From Epiperipatus broadwayi (Eukaryota; Onychophora; Udeonychophora; Euonychophora; Peripatidae), in contig JAQFVV010000013.1 in NCBI GenBank assembly GCA_028023455.1, positions 186,001 through 250,000 of the forward strand: a DNA stretch of 64,000 nt. Direction: 5' to 3'. The notes under the pieces were generated by a model. It was not told the DNA's origin. It did not search any database and was given only the letters and a program-made list of their open reading frames with translations. Both the position numbers and the translations under genes were made by a program. Shown here piece after piece: positions 32,503-44,392 of this stretch. The first letter of the stretch is position 1. Every line of letters starts with the position of its first letter.

Positions 32503-33752
32503 CTTTGACACTATCCATTTCAGATAAATACAATAATGATTATTACTAATTATTATCGAAACTAGAGATTATCTCTAGCATAGATATAAACTTTAAACCT
32601 CAATTAAAAATTAATATATCTGATTTTTTATTTATTTTACACACACGGAGTTATTAACCATTTTCTTTCCCGTGTGTAATATCTTATAGATATAATAAAC
32701 AACTCCATATATAATGAATTAAAATTTGAATATTTCCATATAATGATTATGATGTTAATATCTATGTTAGCTTTTTTTTTTTTGAGAGAGAGAGAGAGAG
32801 AGCATTATTTTAAATTAATATTTCTATGTAAATTAAGAAAGAAAAAATTTTTTATGGAGAAACAATAAAAGCGAAAGTATTACTACTTGTCTTTTAATAG
32901 GGATCTGAAGGTTTGAGAGATGTCCCCACTTGTTCTACCATTTAGTTGCGAATAGCTAAAAAAGCGATTTACCAAACAATATTGGAATAATTATGTGGAT
33001 TGACTATCAATTAGCGTCTCAGAAAAAAAAATTCGAAGTGTAATTGAAATCTTAAATTTTTTTTACTGGTTCATATTCGAACATTGGTTATAAATGTGGC
33101 AGGCGACTACGCAACTACTACATAAAATTCTTGAAGAAAATTGGTAAATCATTATAAAGATTTTGGAAAATACACGCGTTAAATAAATACAAACAGAATA
33201 AAGTAATGTAGAAAGAAAGTTGGGAGTGGTTTGTTTTGACTCCCATTAGTGTTTATAAATTTGTTGCGATTGGAAAAAAAAGTTATTTTAATATGTATCT
33301 ATATACTAAATAAAAACTACATTAAATTGAATTTTTAATAAATTTAAACCTAAGTTCATAATATACTTTTTGTAAAGTTTTATATTTTTTTATGCCAAAT
33401 TGATAATGTTAGAGGATTATTATTATTTAAAATATTATTTTAAGTAAGCAAAAAAAAAAAAACAACAACTAACTTCCTTTGTTTGACATTTCGTTAATTG
33501 TTACATAATTTATGATTTTTTAACATTACTGATATTTACATTTTTTTTTAAACTTTTTTTTTTTTCAAAAAGAGACCTTTAAATATGATAATGATTATTT
33601 TATTTATTATAAAAGCAATCATAAGCAATTATTTTTAAAACATTTCGGTCTGCTGTGAGTCACATATAAATTATTGGCGATTAATGTCACTGCCTGTAAC
33701 ACGAGTACGCATACACACGTTTTTTGACTTACAATAAGTAGAAATTAATACA
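32503..33752. other. AT-rich DNA with a possible SINE relic
   Basis: On the minus strand at about 33125-33060, GCGTAGTCGCCTGCCAC is followed by TGTTCGAATATGAACC, which is B-box-like. This is a weak tRNA-like trace. Otherwise there are A/T homopolymers and no frames of note. Confidence 0.35.
32784..32802. repeat. (GA)n microsatellite
   Basis: About nine and a half GA units follow a T run. Confidence 0.9.
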
Positions 33753-33779
33753 TAAAATTATATACGGGTATTCCTGAGT

Positions 33780-35947
33780 CAGACCCATATATGGTCTAGA
33801 CAGTACATTCGCTGGGCTCTAGGTCAAGCTCCAACAAACCGGGTTCCATCTGCTATCAAAGTAGAAGGGCAAACCATTGCAGGATATAATATGCTAGAAC
33901 CACTCTACTCATTCTAAAAACACAACCTGCAAAGAGGGGAATTTTTCAACCCCCCCGGATAACTTTCTTGGCCCACCAGAAGATAATATAGCCTTTGTTC
34001 CGAGAGATTTTGAAGAAAAGTTGTATTCAATATCAAACCCATGTCATCCAGGAATACATGGAATACCTTGCTTTGTATACAAGCACTTAAGTCATTTCAC
34101 AGTAAAATATCTAGCAGATTTAGCCAACTTCCTAACCCATCTCAGTGGTTCCATTTATTAAGAAGAAGGAAAACATAACCACTTTACAAAATCTCAGACC
34201 TATATCAATGAGCCCACTTGGTATCAAGATTCTGGAGTCAATAATTAAAGACAGAATTGAGCCCTACATTCTGCCATATTTGTCAAAAAATCAGTTCGCA
34301 AGGAAGGGATCTTCCACTGGGCAAGCGGCTTTTCTATATAAGACAGTGATTGACACAGTCAGAAATAACAAAAGGTACGGACCTGTTGTAGTTCAACTGG
34401 ACATCAAATCAGCATTTGATATGGTACCAATTAATATCTTAATTAATACCCTAGCAGACATATCAATTCCCAGAGTACTAATCTACTTGATTACAAATCT
34501 TCTTTTAAGTAGAGAAATTCATATAACTCTTAGTGGGAAATATGCACCATCCTTCACTCCATTTAACTCCATCCCACAAGGTTCACCATTAAGTGCTCTT
34601 CTATTCACCTTTCTATATTAATCCTCTCCTTAAAGCAATTGAAAGTGAGATGACTGGAATATTCATACCTGCAATGAAGACTAATGTCACATGTGTTGCA
34701 TACATGGATGATATTACTGTCTTTCTGCCCACCAAAAAACAAATACCAACCCTAATTAAAATTCTTAATAACTACTCAGCGGAATATAAACTAGAGTTTA
34801 ATCTACATAAATCCAGCGCTTGGTCCATATGCACTGGACACCAACAAGACCAATACTTTAAAGGAAAACCAGGTCCATTCCTGGGATTTCCATTCCATTT
34901 AAGCAACTCTGAAATGCGTTCACAGATACAGAGGAAATTAATGAATAAATCTGAGAATATAACTAATTCTCTATCCAAATCATACATGTCGCTCTATGCC
35001 AAAGTCGCTCTCTTCAATCTCTTAATAATAACAAGAGTTACATACTATACACCCATAATAATATACACAAAAGCGTTTATAGCAAAAATTTATTCAATGT
35101 GTAGAAAATTATTGTGAAAAAAAAAAATAGTGCCAATATCCTTAAGAAAAATCCTGAACCCTCTATCTCGAAATGGACTAGGCCTACATTCAATCAACAT
35201 TTTTCAAATTCAAAAAACATTTAATCTAATATCATCATGCGCCAAAATTTTCCCCTATCTAGAAATTGCACTCAAAATCACACCCACAGACAAACCGCCA
35301 CCTACAAATAACTTCTGGAATAAGCTAATTTCTCCACTATTAAGCATCCCCAATCTTACATTCTTCCCCCTATGGACAAAATGAAATACTGGGAGGTTTA
35401 CTCAGTCTGCAACCCCCCTTCCAATGATAATGGGAAAACTTATCTAAACTTAACAAATAAACAGTTGACCAAAAACTTCAAATATTGGTCATTGGAGCCA
35501 AAATTCTATGATTTCCTCATAAAACTAAATCTTGATGTACTTCCAACTCTTTACTTCTGTAGATATAAAAGGAACTGTACCAATATTGAAGATATTTGCA
35601 AGCTTTGTCAAAGAGAACCAGAAACCCTATCACACTTATTATTCACATGCCCCAGATACAATAATATCCGTTGGAACATTCCAAAAATTTTTAAAAACAA
35701 GGATTACGGAATACAAACACTTCTCAATTCCTTTGAAAAGGGTATTTATGGACTCATCCACGCTAGCACATTTGTGTTATACTCACTATGGTGTACCAGA
35801 TGTACACTTATGTATGAACTGGACATGAAACAATCTAACACATTTAGAAACAAAATTGATATCATACGCACTAGGGATGAAAAAATTTCATCGCCTAACA
35901 TTTTTTCAGACACCTGGTCAATAATGCTACTTCGCTCTAATTTATAA
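33780..35947 (+). pseudogene. Reverse transcriptase with C-terminal zinc knuckle, second LINE family
   Basis: Coding similarity begins close to the truncation point (IRWALGQAPTNRVPS) and continues through CHPGIHGIPCFVYKHL. After a frameshift at about 34145 come NLRPISMSPLGIKILESIIK, QFARKGSSTGQAA, VVVQLDIKSAFDMVP (first catalytic motif) and IPQGSPLSALLF. After a shift at about 34605 come YINPLLKAIE, CVAYMDDITVFLP (YMDD-type active site), PFLGFPF and SLYAKVALFN. After a run of A at 35118 come NPLSRNGLGLHSI and, in the last frame (35372-35947), NKQLTKNFKYWSLEPKFYDF and the knuckle CKLCQREPETLSHLLFTC. The breaks look like single-base indels in homopolymers. Clade is uncertain: not RTE by its active site and knuckle. 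Antisense frames here are shadows. Confidence 0.85.
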
Positions 35948-36172
35948 AAAGACTCACCATCGCCAAAGAAGTAGATCACCAGGATTTTAAAAAAAAGGAC
36001 AGAAAGGGGGGAGGGAAGGGGGAGGTAAAAGAGATGAAAAGTGTACCCATTAATATATGTAAATTGTTATAAACTGATGTAACGATCAGGAGAATGGTAA
36101 GCCCTGATCAAAATTGTTATTTTCCTTTTTTTTTTCTTTTTTTCTTCTTCCTTTTTTTGTACATTTATAAAC

Positions 36173-36178
36173 CAATAA
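36173..36178 (+). promoter_or_regulatory. Polyadenylation signal AATAAA at the LINE 3' end
   Basis: The hexamer lies 13 bases before the element end defined by the target-site duplication. It is the expected place for a signal that ends the LINE transcript. Confidence 0.6.
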
Positions 36179-36279
36179 AGCCTATTGAAACTAAAATTAT
36201 ATACGGGTTTTTATTTTGAAAATTATGATAAACTTTTAATTGAGTATGATATTCGCACAGATTAATTCATGCATCTAGT

Positions 36280-36463
36280 ATGTAATATTTGGTAAAATGA
36301 AAGTACACACAGAAAAGGTAGTTTTTAAAATAATATTTATCTATATGCCATGGATATGATATACTAAAAATATATTGAAGTCTTTCTGGGCAGTAATAAA
36401 GCTAAATATTATTTAAAAAACTACCTTTTTCTGAGTGTATTTTCATTTTACCAGATATTACTT
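36280..36463. mobile_element. Short MITE-like foldback element (~184 bp)
   Basis: GTAATATTTGGTAAAATGAA at the left is matched by TTCATTTTACCAGATATTAC at the right. The arms continue through ACACAGAAAAGGTAGTTTTT and AAATAATATTTA on one side and their complements on the other, about 62 bp each. The loop is about 60 bp and non-coding. No clear flanking duplication. Confidence 0.8.
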
Positions 36464-36869
36464 TGTCTCAGAAAAGAAGAAAATTAGTAACAATTGAATT
36501 ACATCTAATATGTCTAATTATTAAAATATACATATCGAATGCAATGGTGGAACTAAAAAAAATTTAACCCAGAGGCAGAAATTCAAAAACGGCTCCATTT
36601 TAAAATTCGGAATTTCGATGGTTCATGTATTCACAAATTTTTAATGATTTATTTTATATTATAAATATCATATAAGATATTTTAAGAAAGGTACTCACTT
36701 TAAAAATCCTTCTTCCTAACCTTTGCATTTGCAAAATCACTTATTAGTTATTTTAAGTCCATTTTAGATGCTTCCTACTGCTCAATAGCTAACATTGCAA
36801 GATCTTTAAGCCTGGTTTGTCCAATTGAATTTATTTTATAATGTTTTATTATTTTTCATTTATAATATT
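36464..36869. other. AT-rich DNA, nothing recognised
   Basis: No reading frame or repeat identified. Confidence 0.45.
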
Positions 36870-37500
36870 TGATTGAATACAAGTTTAAATTATGTACTTG
36901 GAGTTTTAGATGTAGTTATATAAAGGATTTGAACACAGACTGGAAAGTCTGTGTTAAAATTCCTTACATAATTACATTTAAAACTCCAAGTATAAAATCT
37001 GTGTTCAAATCCCTAATATAAGTACATCTAAAACTCCAAACATATCAATTATATTTATATTCAATCAAATAATACAGATTCAGCCCATAGCCGCCCATCT
37101 CTCTTCTGTGTATTTAAATGTATAATGTCCTATATGTGAGGGGTCCGAATGACCTAATGTCAACATGGGCATGGCAATAATATTGTCATCAATAAGGGAT
37201 TTGGGCATTCCATCATCAGATTTTCAATGGTATGGGTGGCTGAAGAGATTGAAGCCTATCCATTAAAATTAAAATAGTTGCTATCTTAATATAAATCGAG
37301 AAACGATTATATATGCATGTGTTAGATGATGATCTGGACCAACTGATGAATACTGGTTCAGCATGAAATAAATATATTAGAGATCAGTTATCTTTTTCAC
37401 AAGTGTGTGGTCATGTGTATTAATTGTATGAGATAGAGTGGATAGTTGAAGGGAACTTGAAACTCTGTGTTCAAATCCCTTATATTTTTAATTTACTAAA
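36870..37500 (+). repeat. ~550-bp repeat family, copy E, with a hairpin at its 5' end
   Basis: The family blocks occur in order: GGGGTCCGAATGACCTAATG, CAACATGGGCATGGCAATAA, GGGCATTCCATCATCAGATT, GTTGCTATCTTAATATAAAT, CTGGACCAACTGATGAATAC, TTTTTCACAAGTGTGTGGTC, then CTGTGTTCAAATCCCTTATA at the end. The same end block, CTGTGTTCAAATCCCTAATA, also stands near 37000, so the repeated-end structure holds here too. The start carries an additional hairpin (36895-36992). Confidence 0.75.
36895..36992. repeat. Near-perfect hairpin with ~46-bp arms
   Basis: TACTTGGAGTTTTAGATGTA at the left pairs with TACATTTAAAACTCCAAGTA at the right. The inner parts GATTTGAACACAGACT and AGTCTGTGTTAAAATTCC pair around a 4-base centre. 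The arms carry the same TTGAACACAG / CTGTGTTCAAAT string that ends the ~550-bp family, so this is an inverted duplication of the family terminus. Confidence 0.85.
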
Positions 37501-37893
37501 AGATATTTCAACACTAGCTACAGTTACCGGAAGTGTAAAAAAATAACAAGAAAGAGGGATATATTTCACTAAATTCTTGGCAAACAACTGTATTTAGTAA
37601 TTAACAAGTCTGAAAAATTCTTAATCATCATTTTTTCTGTAACATTGTTTTTTAATAAAAAAATCACCTGATTTAATTGTCTAGCAAGTTGTTCTGAAAA
37701 AAGTTCTGGGTACTTATTTCTAAGATTTGAGCAATGGTCTAACATACCAGTGTCAGTTTTTTTAGGTTCTAAAAAACTAAAATAGTGCTTTACTGTCTGC
37801 ATTTCCACGAAACACTTTTTAATTTGCAGTTTTTTTAAATCTATTACACTATTTTATAATTACACTATTTTATAATTTCTTATATAATATAAC
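37501..37893. other. AT-rich DNA, no recognised gene
   Basis: A 79-codon minus-strand frame at 37569-37808 has a fairly normal amino-acid mix (MEMQTVKHYFSFLEPKKTDT at its start) and might be a worn piece of a transposase-like protein. I cannot identify it. A short direct duplication, TACACTATTTTATAATT, lies near 37845-37878. Confidence 0.35.
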
Positions 37894-37985
37894 TATAACA
37901 ATTTATGCTATGGATCACTATCTCACTACTATATGGAGAGTTTTGCTGTATTTTGAATTGGTTTATAACAATTTATGCTATGGAT
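37894..37985. mobile_element. F1 foldback fragment (37916-37963) between 22-bp direct repeats
   Basis: Identical 22-bp sequences at 37894-37915 and 37964-37985 (TATAACAATTTATGCTATGG plus AT) flank a 48-bp insert. The insert contains ACTACTATATGGAGAGTTTT, the terminal block of family F1. This is a severely truncated insertion with a long target-site duplication, the third F1 copy with a flanking repeat in this window. Confidence 0.7.
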
Positions 37986-38399
37986 TTTCAAGTTTACGGC
38001 ATTGCCTTCCTTTGTAACTCCAGAGTTATACCATTGATTAAATCTCTTTATTGCTCAGGAGTTCAAAAGAAGTTTGATCAATCAGAAATGTCAAAACTGG
38101 ACTCAATTTGAGAATTCTATGTTCCAGAGTCTAACATTCAACCATTGCTCTAAATCATAATTTATAAAATTCATATCTTCATATTATTCTTTATGAGGGT
38201 ATTCACTGATTAATAAGATTTGATATTTAGTTGAACCCAAAAATAAATCAAAGGGATCATCATCTAATTTTGAAAAGTAATATAATATTCAAGCATCAAT
38301 TGAGCTCATAAAATTAATCAAATAGAACATCATACAACTCTGAAAGATTGGACAATGTTCTAGCACCAAATCAGCAAAGTTTTAATTTATTTGTCCATC
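37986..38399. other. AT-rich DNA, nothing recognised
   Basis: A 68-codon frame at 37905-38111 crosses the small insertion and has no motif. Confidence 0.4.
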
Positions 38400-38424
38400 A
38401 TTTTACTATTGCACTAAACATACA

Positions 38425-38496
38425 CAGGAAAGTTGTGCCAATGTGTTACTGGAATTAAACCAGTTAATTTGCATTAGACTTCAGTATCCAATGTGC

Positions 38497-38502
<6 letters not shown>
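38425..38502 (-). mobile_element. tRNA-derived SINE relic (minus strand)
   Basis: On the minus strand TGGCACATTGGATA fits the Pol III A box. About 35 bases on, CTGGTTTAATTCCAGT holds the B box GGTTTAATTCC inside a short stem, as in a tRNA T arm. The 5' side abuts the CA/TA microsatellite at 38497. Confidence 0.5.

Positions 38503-38538
<36 letters not shown>
38497..38538. repeat. (CA)n(TA)n microsatellite
   Basis: A run of CA dinucleotides changes directly into a TA run and ends in CAC. It is uninterrupted, so probably polymorphic in length. Confidence 0.9.
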
Positions 38539-40145
38539 CACTATTTCTCATTAACTTTTTTTCTTTTATTTAGTGATGGGAATGGATTTTGGGTAGTTTT
38601 TATATATATATAATGTGTGTTTTTTTTATTATTTCTTTACACTTGAATCTGCTTGGCAGAAACCTTAGTTGTGTTTTAATATTTTTTTATTCTGTCTGTT
38701 TAATTTTAGATTTGGTGTTTTATTTTATATTGACTAGTTTAGCTTTATGCTTGTAATGTTTACTATTATCTCTGTATACTGCATGACAGATTTGTTGGTC
38801 AATCAAACAAATGTTATATTATTTTTAATGTTGTTTCTAAACAACTGAGTTTAGTTTTTTCAATTAAGTAATTATTATAGAGTTCAATTTTTGTTTTACC
38901 TTATTATTTTATTCTGTCTTTCATACAACATCAATAACTGGAATGTTTGATTGATTCTCATTGCTCTTATTTTTTAAATACAAGTTAATTTATATCAAAT
39001 AACAAATATTTCTTGAAATAATTGTAAATTCAAGCAAAAAACACTACATGATGTCAAGCTTACACTGTATTTTTCAGATGCAAATTTTGCATCCCAGTTC
39101 TGCCAACAATTATAAGCCTGTGTAATTAATAGATGTTAGATGATAATATTTTCATATTGAGTATGATGTTATCAAAATTCACATGCTATTTTCTAACTTA
39201 TGCCCTTTATCACTGATAAATTTGGATCTGCACTTAGTGTATCTGGATCTATTGAACCTAATGCACTTTTCAGGAAAAGCAAACTTACTTTTTTTCTACA
39301 ATCAGGCTATCAACCTGAAATTCAAAAACATCCTAATGTTTTGAATCCAAGTCTACTTGCCCATATAGTTCTGGTATCAGTTTAGTAAATTTATATTTTG
39401 GAACCCTCAATTTTATAATAACTGTAAGCATTTTTATCTTTTAGTTAGGATTAGTAAAAACATCCCATGCTCTCCTGATCAAAAGATAAAACTGCCTACT
39501 ATTATTATAAAATTTCATAAAACTTCAGGCAATAGCATATAAAGTAATGAGCTGATATCAGATCAATATAGCTATGGAAACAAATTAATTTGGATTCAGA
39601 ACATTAAGATGTTTCTGAATTTCAATTTGGTTGCTGAATGAATGACACATTAGATCCAAATATCCAGATGGATTAGATTACAAGTATAAAGCTTTTCACT
39701 AACAAAAGCCACAAGCCAGAAACTATATGAATAGAATAAGCATTACCAACTAACATCCATTGATTATACAAGATTACAAATAAGAATATACTTGGAGAAG
39801 AATAACTAGAATTCACTCTAAACTATAAATTAACTGAAGTTCTATTAAAAGTTTAACTATAAATTATGTTTTATAGTATATACATTTTGTTCAAATATTT
39901 CTTAAATCACATAAAAATTACTGATGAGATCAAATTCCTTGGTTTCAATTTAATTAAAGCTTATATTGTCCTATAAGGCCTAGTGCAAAATAGAGTGATA
40001 AAGTAAAAAAAAAATTAAAAAATTCTCAAAGCAATGTTATATAATCATCCATTAATTTAGATATCATCACAAGTATGCCTTTAGTGTCCAGTTGTGGACT
40101 TTATTAATGTTATTTACCATAAGTATGGTGGTAGGGTGATGAATT
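38539..40145. other. AT-rich DNA with an F1 relic
   Basis: Near 39700-39770, CACTAACAAAAGCCACAAGC, CAGAAACTAT and CATCCATTGATTATACAAG follow one arm of the F1 foldback family. The 61-codon frame at 39200-39385 has no motif. Otherwise nothing recognised. Confidence 0.4.
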
Positions 40146-40235
40146 CTGGAACTCATGAACCATAGACCCAAGCTTTAACCTATCACTTCTGGAACTTTGA
40201 TTTTTTACAAACTCCCAAACAATAAACCATTCAAA
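40146..40235 (-). mobile_element. SINE-like relic, GTTTGTT family (minus strand)
   Basis: On the minus strand it reads GAATGGTTTATTGTTTGGGA then GATAGGTTAAAGCTTGGGTC. The first block is shared with 42.65 kb (GTTTGTTGTTTGGGAAGTCA) and 61.0 kb (AATGGTTTGTTATTCAGGAA). The second block, GGTTAAAGCTT, is also B-box-like at 61.0 kb. This makes it a short dispersed family, possibly tRNA-derived. Confidence 0.4.
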
Positions 40236-42164
40236 TTATTTTAATAATGATGTTGCTGTAATTTATTACAAATTCCTTTCTATTGTCTAAGAGGCTTGTG
40301 CTAACATTTGTTATAAACAAAAGTAGTTTGGTGTTAATATCAATTTTTTTAAAGCAAATTTTAGCAACAACTATTAGTAATAACACATAAAGACAACATA
40401 GGTTAGCAGATTACAGAATGTTTTGAGTGGTATTATTCCCCACTCTTCTCCAGGTGTTTCTGGCCTGACCAGTGGCAATGATATTATAGGAGTTGAACTT
40501 ATACTTTTAGATTCATGAAATATTGAATTTTAAGGCAAAAGTTCTAATCAATGGAGCTATTTTGGGGTTTTTTTTTCATAACATTAAATATACTTTTAAG
40601 AATGTTAATGGGGTAATACAATAAGTTAAATGTTTCTTTATCAGTTAAATAAAGTTTCAAAAGAAAAGCTTGATTTTTAAAGATATCATTCTTATTTTTC
40701 CACTTTTTTTGCTTCTTATTTTATGAAATCAGTTTGTTTCTCAATATTTCATGCTTTGGATATTAATATTTCCAAATAAACATCATTAAATATATAGAAT
40801 TATATATCTCACACTTAAATGTAATTCAAAAACATTGGAAAAAACTTATTTATAGTTATAAAAGATAAAAATATTTATGCAAAAACGTTTCGTATACATA
40901 ATCATAGTATTATTAGGTAACAACAAAATTTATCCATTATAAAATTAAATTACTGAAAAAAATATTTTTTAGATATATTAGACTAAGTTATGACTTGATC
41001 TTTAGCTTCAAGCCAAAGCTAAAGGTCACAATATACAATGACAAACACTATAACAGAGTATACATTTTTATATCTAATTCACTAAACCAAGTATAAATTC
41101 AACTTATTAGCAGCCAACTCATGGCTAATAATTTATAACACTTTGACTCAGTTATATTTAAAGTGTCACATATTTACTAATCTAAACACTATTGTCTCTC
41201 GGTTTCATCATGCATTTATCTTGTGCAATAATTCAAGGTTCTTTAATCTTTCTCTTTGCATTATTACCTGCCTTACAAACTGTTTTAAGAAGTCAAAACA
41301 ATGCTCATGAGCTCATTCATGACAATAAAATACAATATATTTGTAGAATTACTTCTAGTTTTATTGTATTTAAAAGAATGCTATGTAATTCTCATATTCA
41401 AATTTGCCTTGCTTGTCCCTAATACACATATGGCAAATAGCATAACTATATTCAACTGCAAGCATGATATAATATAGATCCATCTTATTTAATTTATTTC
41501 ACATATCATTAATTAATGTGCTTAAATTTATAGGTGTCTTAAAACCAACATTACGTTTTTCTGCACTCACATAACTCCAATTTTATTTCTAATATTCAGC
41601 TCATCAGTAACAACATCCACTCTTACTCTGTTTTTAACATTTTCCTTATTCAACATATTATTATGTATTATTCTTATTAAAACTAGCTTTTACCATATCA
41701 AAAATATACTATTTCCAAATTGCATTTCTTATTGGCCCCACACTTACATAAGCAATGATTTCTGCATATAAACGAAAAAATGTAATAATTATAAAAAAAT
41801 ACAAACACATCACTTGTCTTTTTTCAGCCTAAATGGGAGCAGACATCCATTCTTAATTCTAATGTCATCTATTGTAAATTAGAGCAACCATTAGAAATTT
41901 AGTCCTTATTTTTAGACTATTTCTGGCTAATGTTTTTTGAAGTCTTATTTAGCACTGGTATAGAAAAAAAGAGATCTTTTCTTGTTTATATACTGTAGTT
42001 AAAGTAAAGGAGTAAAATAATAATGTATTGCTATTAATATTCTAATTTAGAAGGGAAATGTACATAGAGTTAGAACAGAGTTGCAGTTATTCAAATATAT
42101 AGTTTCTAACATGATGTCATATCTATATAACTAAATGAGGAGGTTGAATTAGTTTACAACCTTA
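40236..42164. other. AT-rich DNA, no gene
   Basis: A small hairpin, GACTTGATCTTTAGCTT with AAAGCTAAAGGTCAC, lies at 40990-41029. The TTCTAATGTCATCTATTG motif is near 41858. The 76-codon frame at 41192-41422 has no motif. Confidence 0.4.
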
Positions 42165-42335
42165 TGTTTCTATTGCATTCAGCTGTTAGCTTGACAGCCT
42201 CACTGATTCCAGCATTGAATTCTAAGTTCTCACTGATAAAGTCAAAAACCAGAAATCTGTCTGGAGCTGGCAATTAAATTGCAATATTATCTGCTAAACA
42301 TTTATTGCTCAAGTTTGCAATAATGGTGCTTAAGT
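42165..42335. mobile_element. F1-like foldback relic
   Basis: TCACTGATTCCAGCATTGAA, TTCTCACTGATAAAGTCAAA, AACCAGAAATCTGTCTGGAG and the flanking GCTTAAG strings follow the centre of family F1 with many changes. Limits are approximate. Confidence 0.4.
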
Positions 42336-44330
42336 AGAGAAACAAGATTTTTTTCTTGTTAATTGTAAAAACGTTTAAATTTCTAATCTCAGTAATGCTT
42401 TATTAGTGATAATTTTTAAGGTGTAAATTCATCTCTGAAAAAGAATATATTTTTTTGATTATGCAGTAGTATCATTTGACTATTATCAATGCTTATGCTT
42501 TGCCCTCTTTCAATTCATTGACATAGATTAGCATTTTGTCCATGGGGATCCAATACATAGAATATAATTGATAACTTTAAAAGACTTTTCTTAATGATAG
42601 ACTATGATTTATTAATAGAATGATGGACTTAAAATTAAAAGTATCTGAATTGATTCATATTACATGACTTCCCAAACAACAAACTGTAAGATTATATAGA
42701 CATAAATATCAATTAGTAATAATAAAAGTGTCTTGGCATTAGAACTCACAAAATTTATTCATAAAATAAAAAATTAGCAGTTATCAGAAAAGTAAATATT
42801 TGAAGCATTTTGTAGTTGAATATGAACATTTCAGACTGTTATTTGCTCACATGATTTAAAAAGTGCATATTATTTACTATTTTTATATAAATAAATATAT
42901 ATTTATTTTCAATAAATAAATCATTTATTTATAAATAAATCAGAATGAAAGTTAGTAATTTATCTTCTATTTTTGTGATTTTTTTCTTCCTAAAGTAAAA
43001 GTAGTTTTTTTTTTGTGCATGTTAAAATAAAAAAAAAAAACCATTTATTTGTTTTTTTATATTCATATATATATATTATTTATTTCTTTATTTATAAATA
43101 AATGAAATTAGAATTAATAAATTATACTATATTTTGATCACATATAGATTCACAAATTATTTTGAAATATTTTACTTTTAGTTAATTTGCAAATATATAC
43201 AAAGGTAAAAGGTTAACCCTCTAGCACTCCCATAATTTTCTTTGTTTTCCTTTACTGTAAGCTTTCAACTTTAGTTTTAATATTAAACCATTATTATATA
43301 TCATAATATAATAAATATGACTTCATTTGATAGATAATTGTGTTTAGAAATTAAACAAATTCTAAAAGAATGAGATTTGAATTTCACAATTATTTTTAAA
43401 ATTAGATTCTAATCAAAATAAAACACTGTTACATCATTCAGCTGCGGAGGAGCAGATTGATTTCAGAAAATGAACAACATCTTTTTAATTTGATATTTAT
43501 ATTCAAAATGTGAATGCATAAATATCAGCATCTGATAATTCTACCAAATTATGTTTAAAAGTTTTAATTTTTAAAATAATTTTTACAATACTGCAATGAT
43601 CTGTTGTCAAACAATTTGAACCTGCTTCCCAATGGTTTGCATTGTTAACATTATGCAGAAAAATATAACCATTTATTTTAAAAACAAAAGAATTATGTAT
43701 AAATTACATATTTAATTATACATGTTCTTGATTTTTAATAAATTATTATGCAAGTATTGTGCAAAAATAATTATGAATTGTAATAAACTTTGCAAAAATA
43801 ATCAAGCTTTTAGTTATTCAAAATATTTTCTTGAAGTAATATTGCAAAGGTCAATACTTCCAAGGAACAACAGAAAGGCATCAAGGTGAAATTTAAAATA
43901 TTTTCATATTGCCACATTTTCAGTTATTTTGACAATTTAAACATTTTTTTGAACATAAAATATTAGAATAAAATATATGTGAATTTTAATGATTGAAAAA
44001 AGGCTAGGATGGTGTTACAGGGCAAATTGAATTTCTGGATTTCATGTATGAGAAACATTTATTTGATTGGGATGAATGCCTAAACATTCTTTCAAAAGAC
44101 CATTACAAGACAAAGACTTTTCAAATAATCATCATAAAAATAAGTTTGAAAAAGAAGCAGTCTTGTCAATTGCAAATGCTGAGGCTTTTCACATTTTACC
44201 ATTCTTGTCCCCCCTCCCCTATAACTGAGAATAACTTGATATTCATTCACCAATGCATATTGAATGGTTGATTGAGTTGACTGTAGACTGGCTATCTGAA
44301 AAAAAATCCTAAACCTGTTGAAAAATTTTT
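42336..44330. other. AT-rich DNA with one SINE-like trace
   Basis: A GTTTGTTGTTTGGGAAGTCA block lies on the minus strand near 42690-42660. AAATAAAT-rich palindromic stretches lie at 42885-42945 and 43075-43105. The 75-codon frame at 44044-44271 has no domain. Confidence 0.4.
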
Positions 44331-44392
44331 TGGACTGAATTCAAATTCAGGTCATGGCATGGCAGATGTATGCTTTACTATTCTGCCTATGA
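44331..44392 (-). mobile_element. tRNA-derived SINE relic (minus strand)
   Basis: On the minus strand GGCAGAATAGTAAAGCATAC is followed by CCTGAATTTGAATTCAG, which has A-box-like and B-box-like strings at tRNA spacing. No complete clover-leaf. Confidence 0.4.

Larger units (their letters stand above)
33770..36191 (+). mobile_element. Second LINE family, plus-strand copy with a perfect 17-bp target-site duplication
   Basis: TAAAATTATATACGGGT stands immediately before (33753-33769) and after (36192-36208) the element, which fixes both ends. The insert is 2,422 bp: a 5'-truncated LINE with reverse transcriptase, zinc knuckle and a 3' untranslated region of about 240 bp. That region contains polypurine and polypyrimidine stretches and ends in CAATAAAGCCTATTGAAAC. 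There is no poly(A) tail. The perfect duplication and the low number of lesions mark this as the youngest LINE insertion in the window. Confidence 0.9.

Noticed and set aside
35746-35979. Minus-strand 77-codon frame, and 34772-34987 likewise
   Set aside because: Antisense shadows of the second LINE family's reverse transcriptase region.
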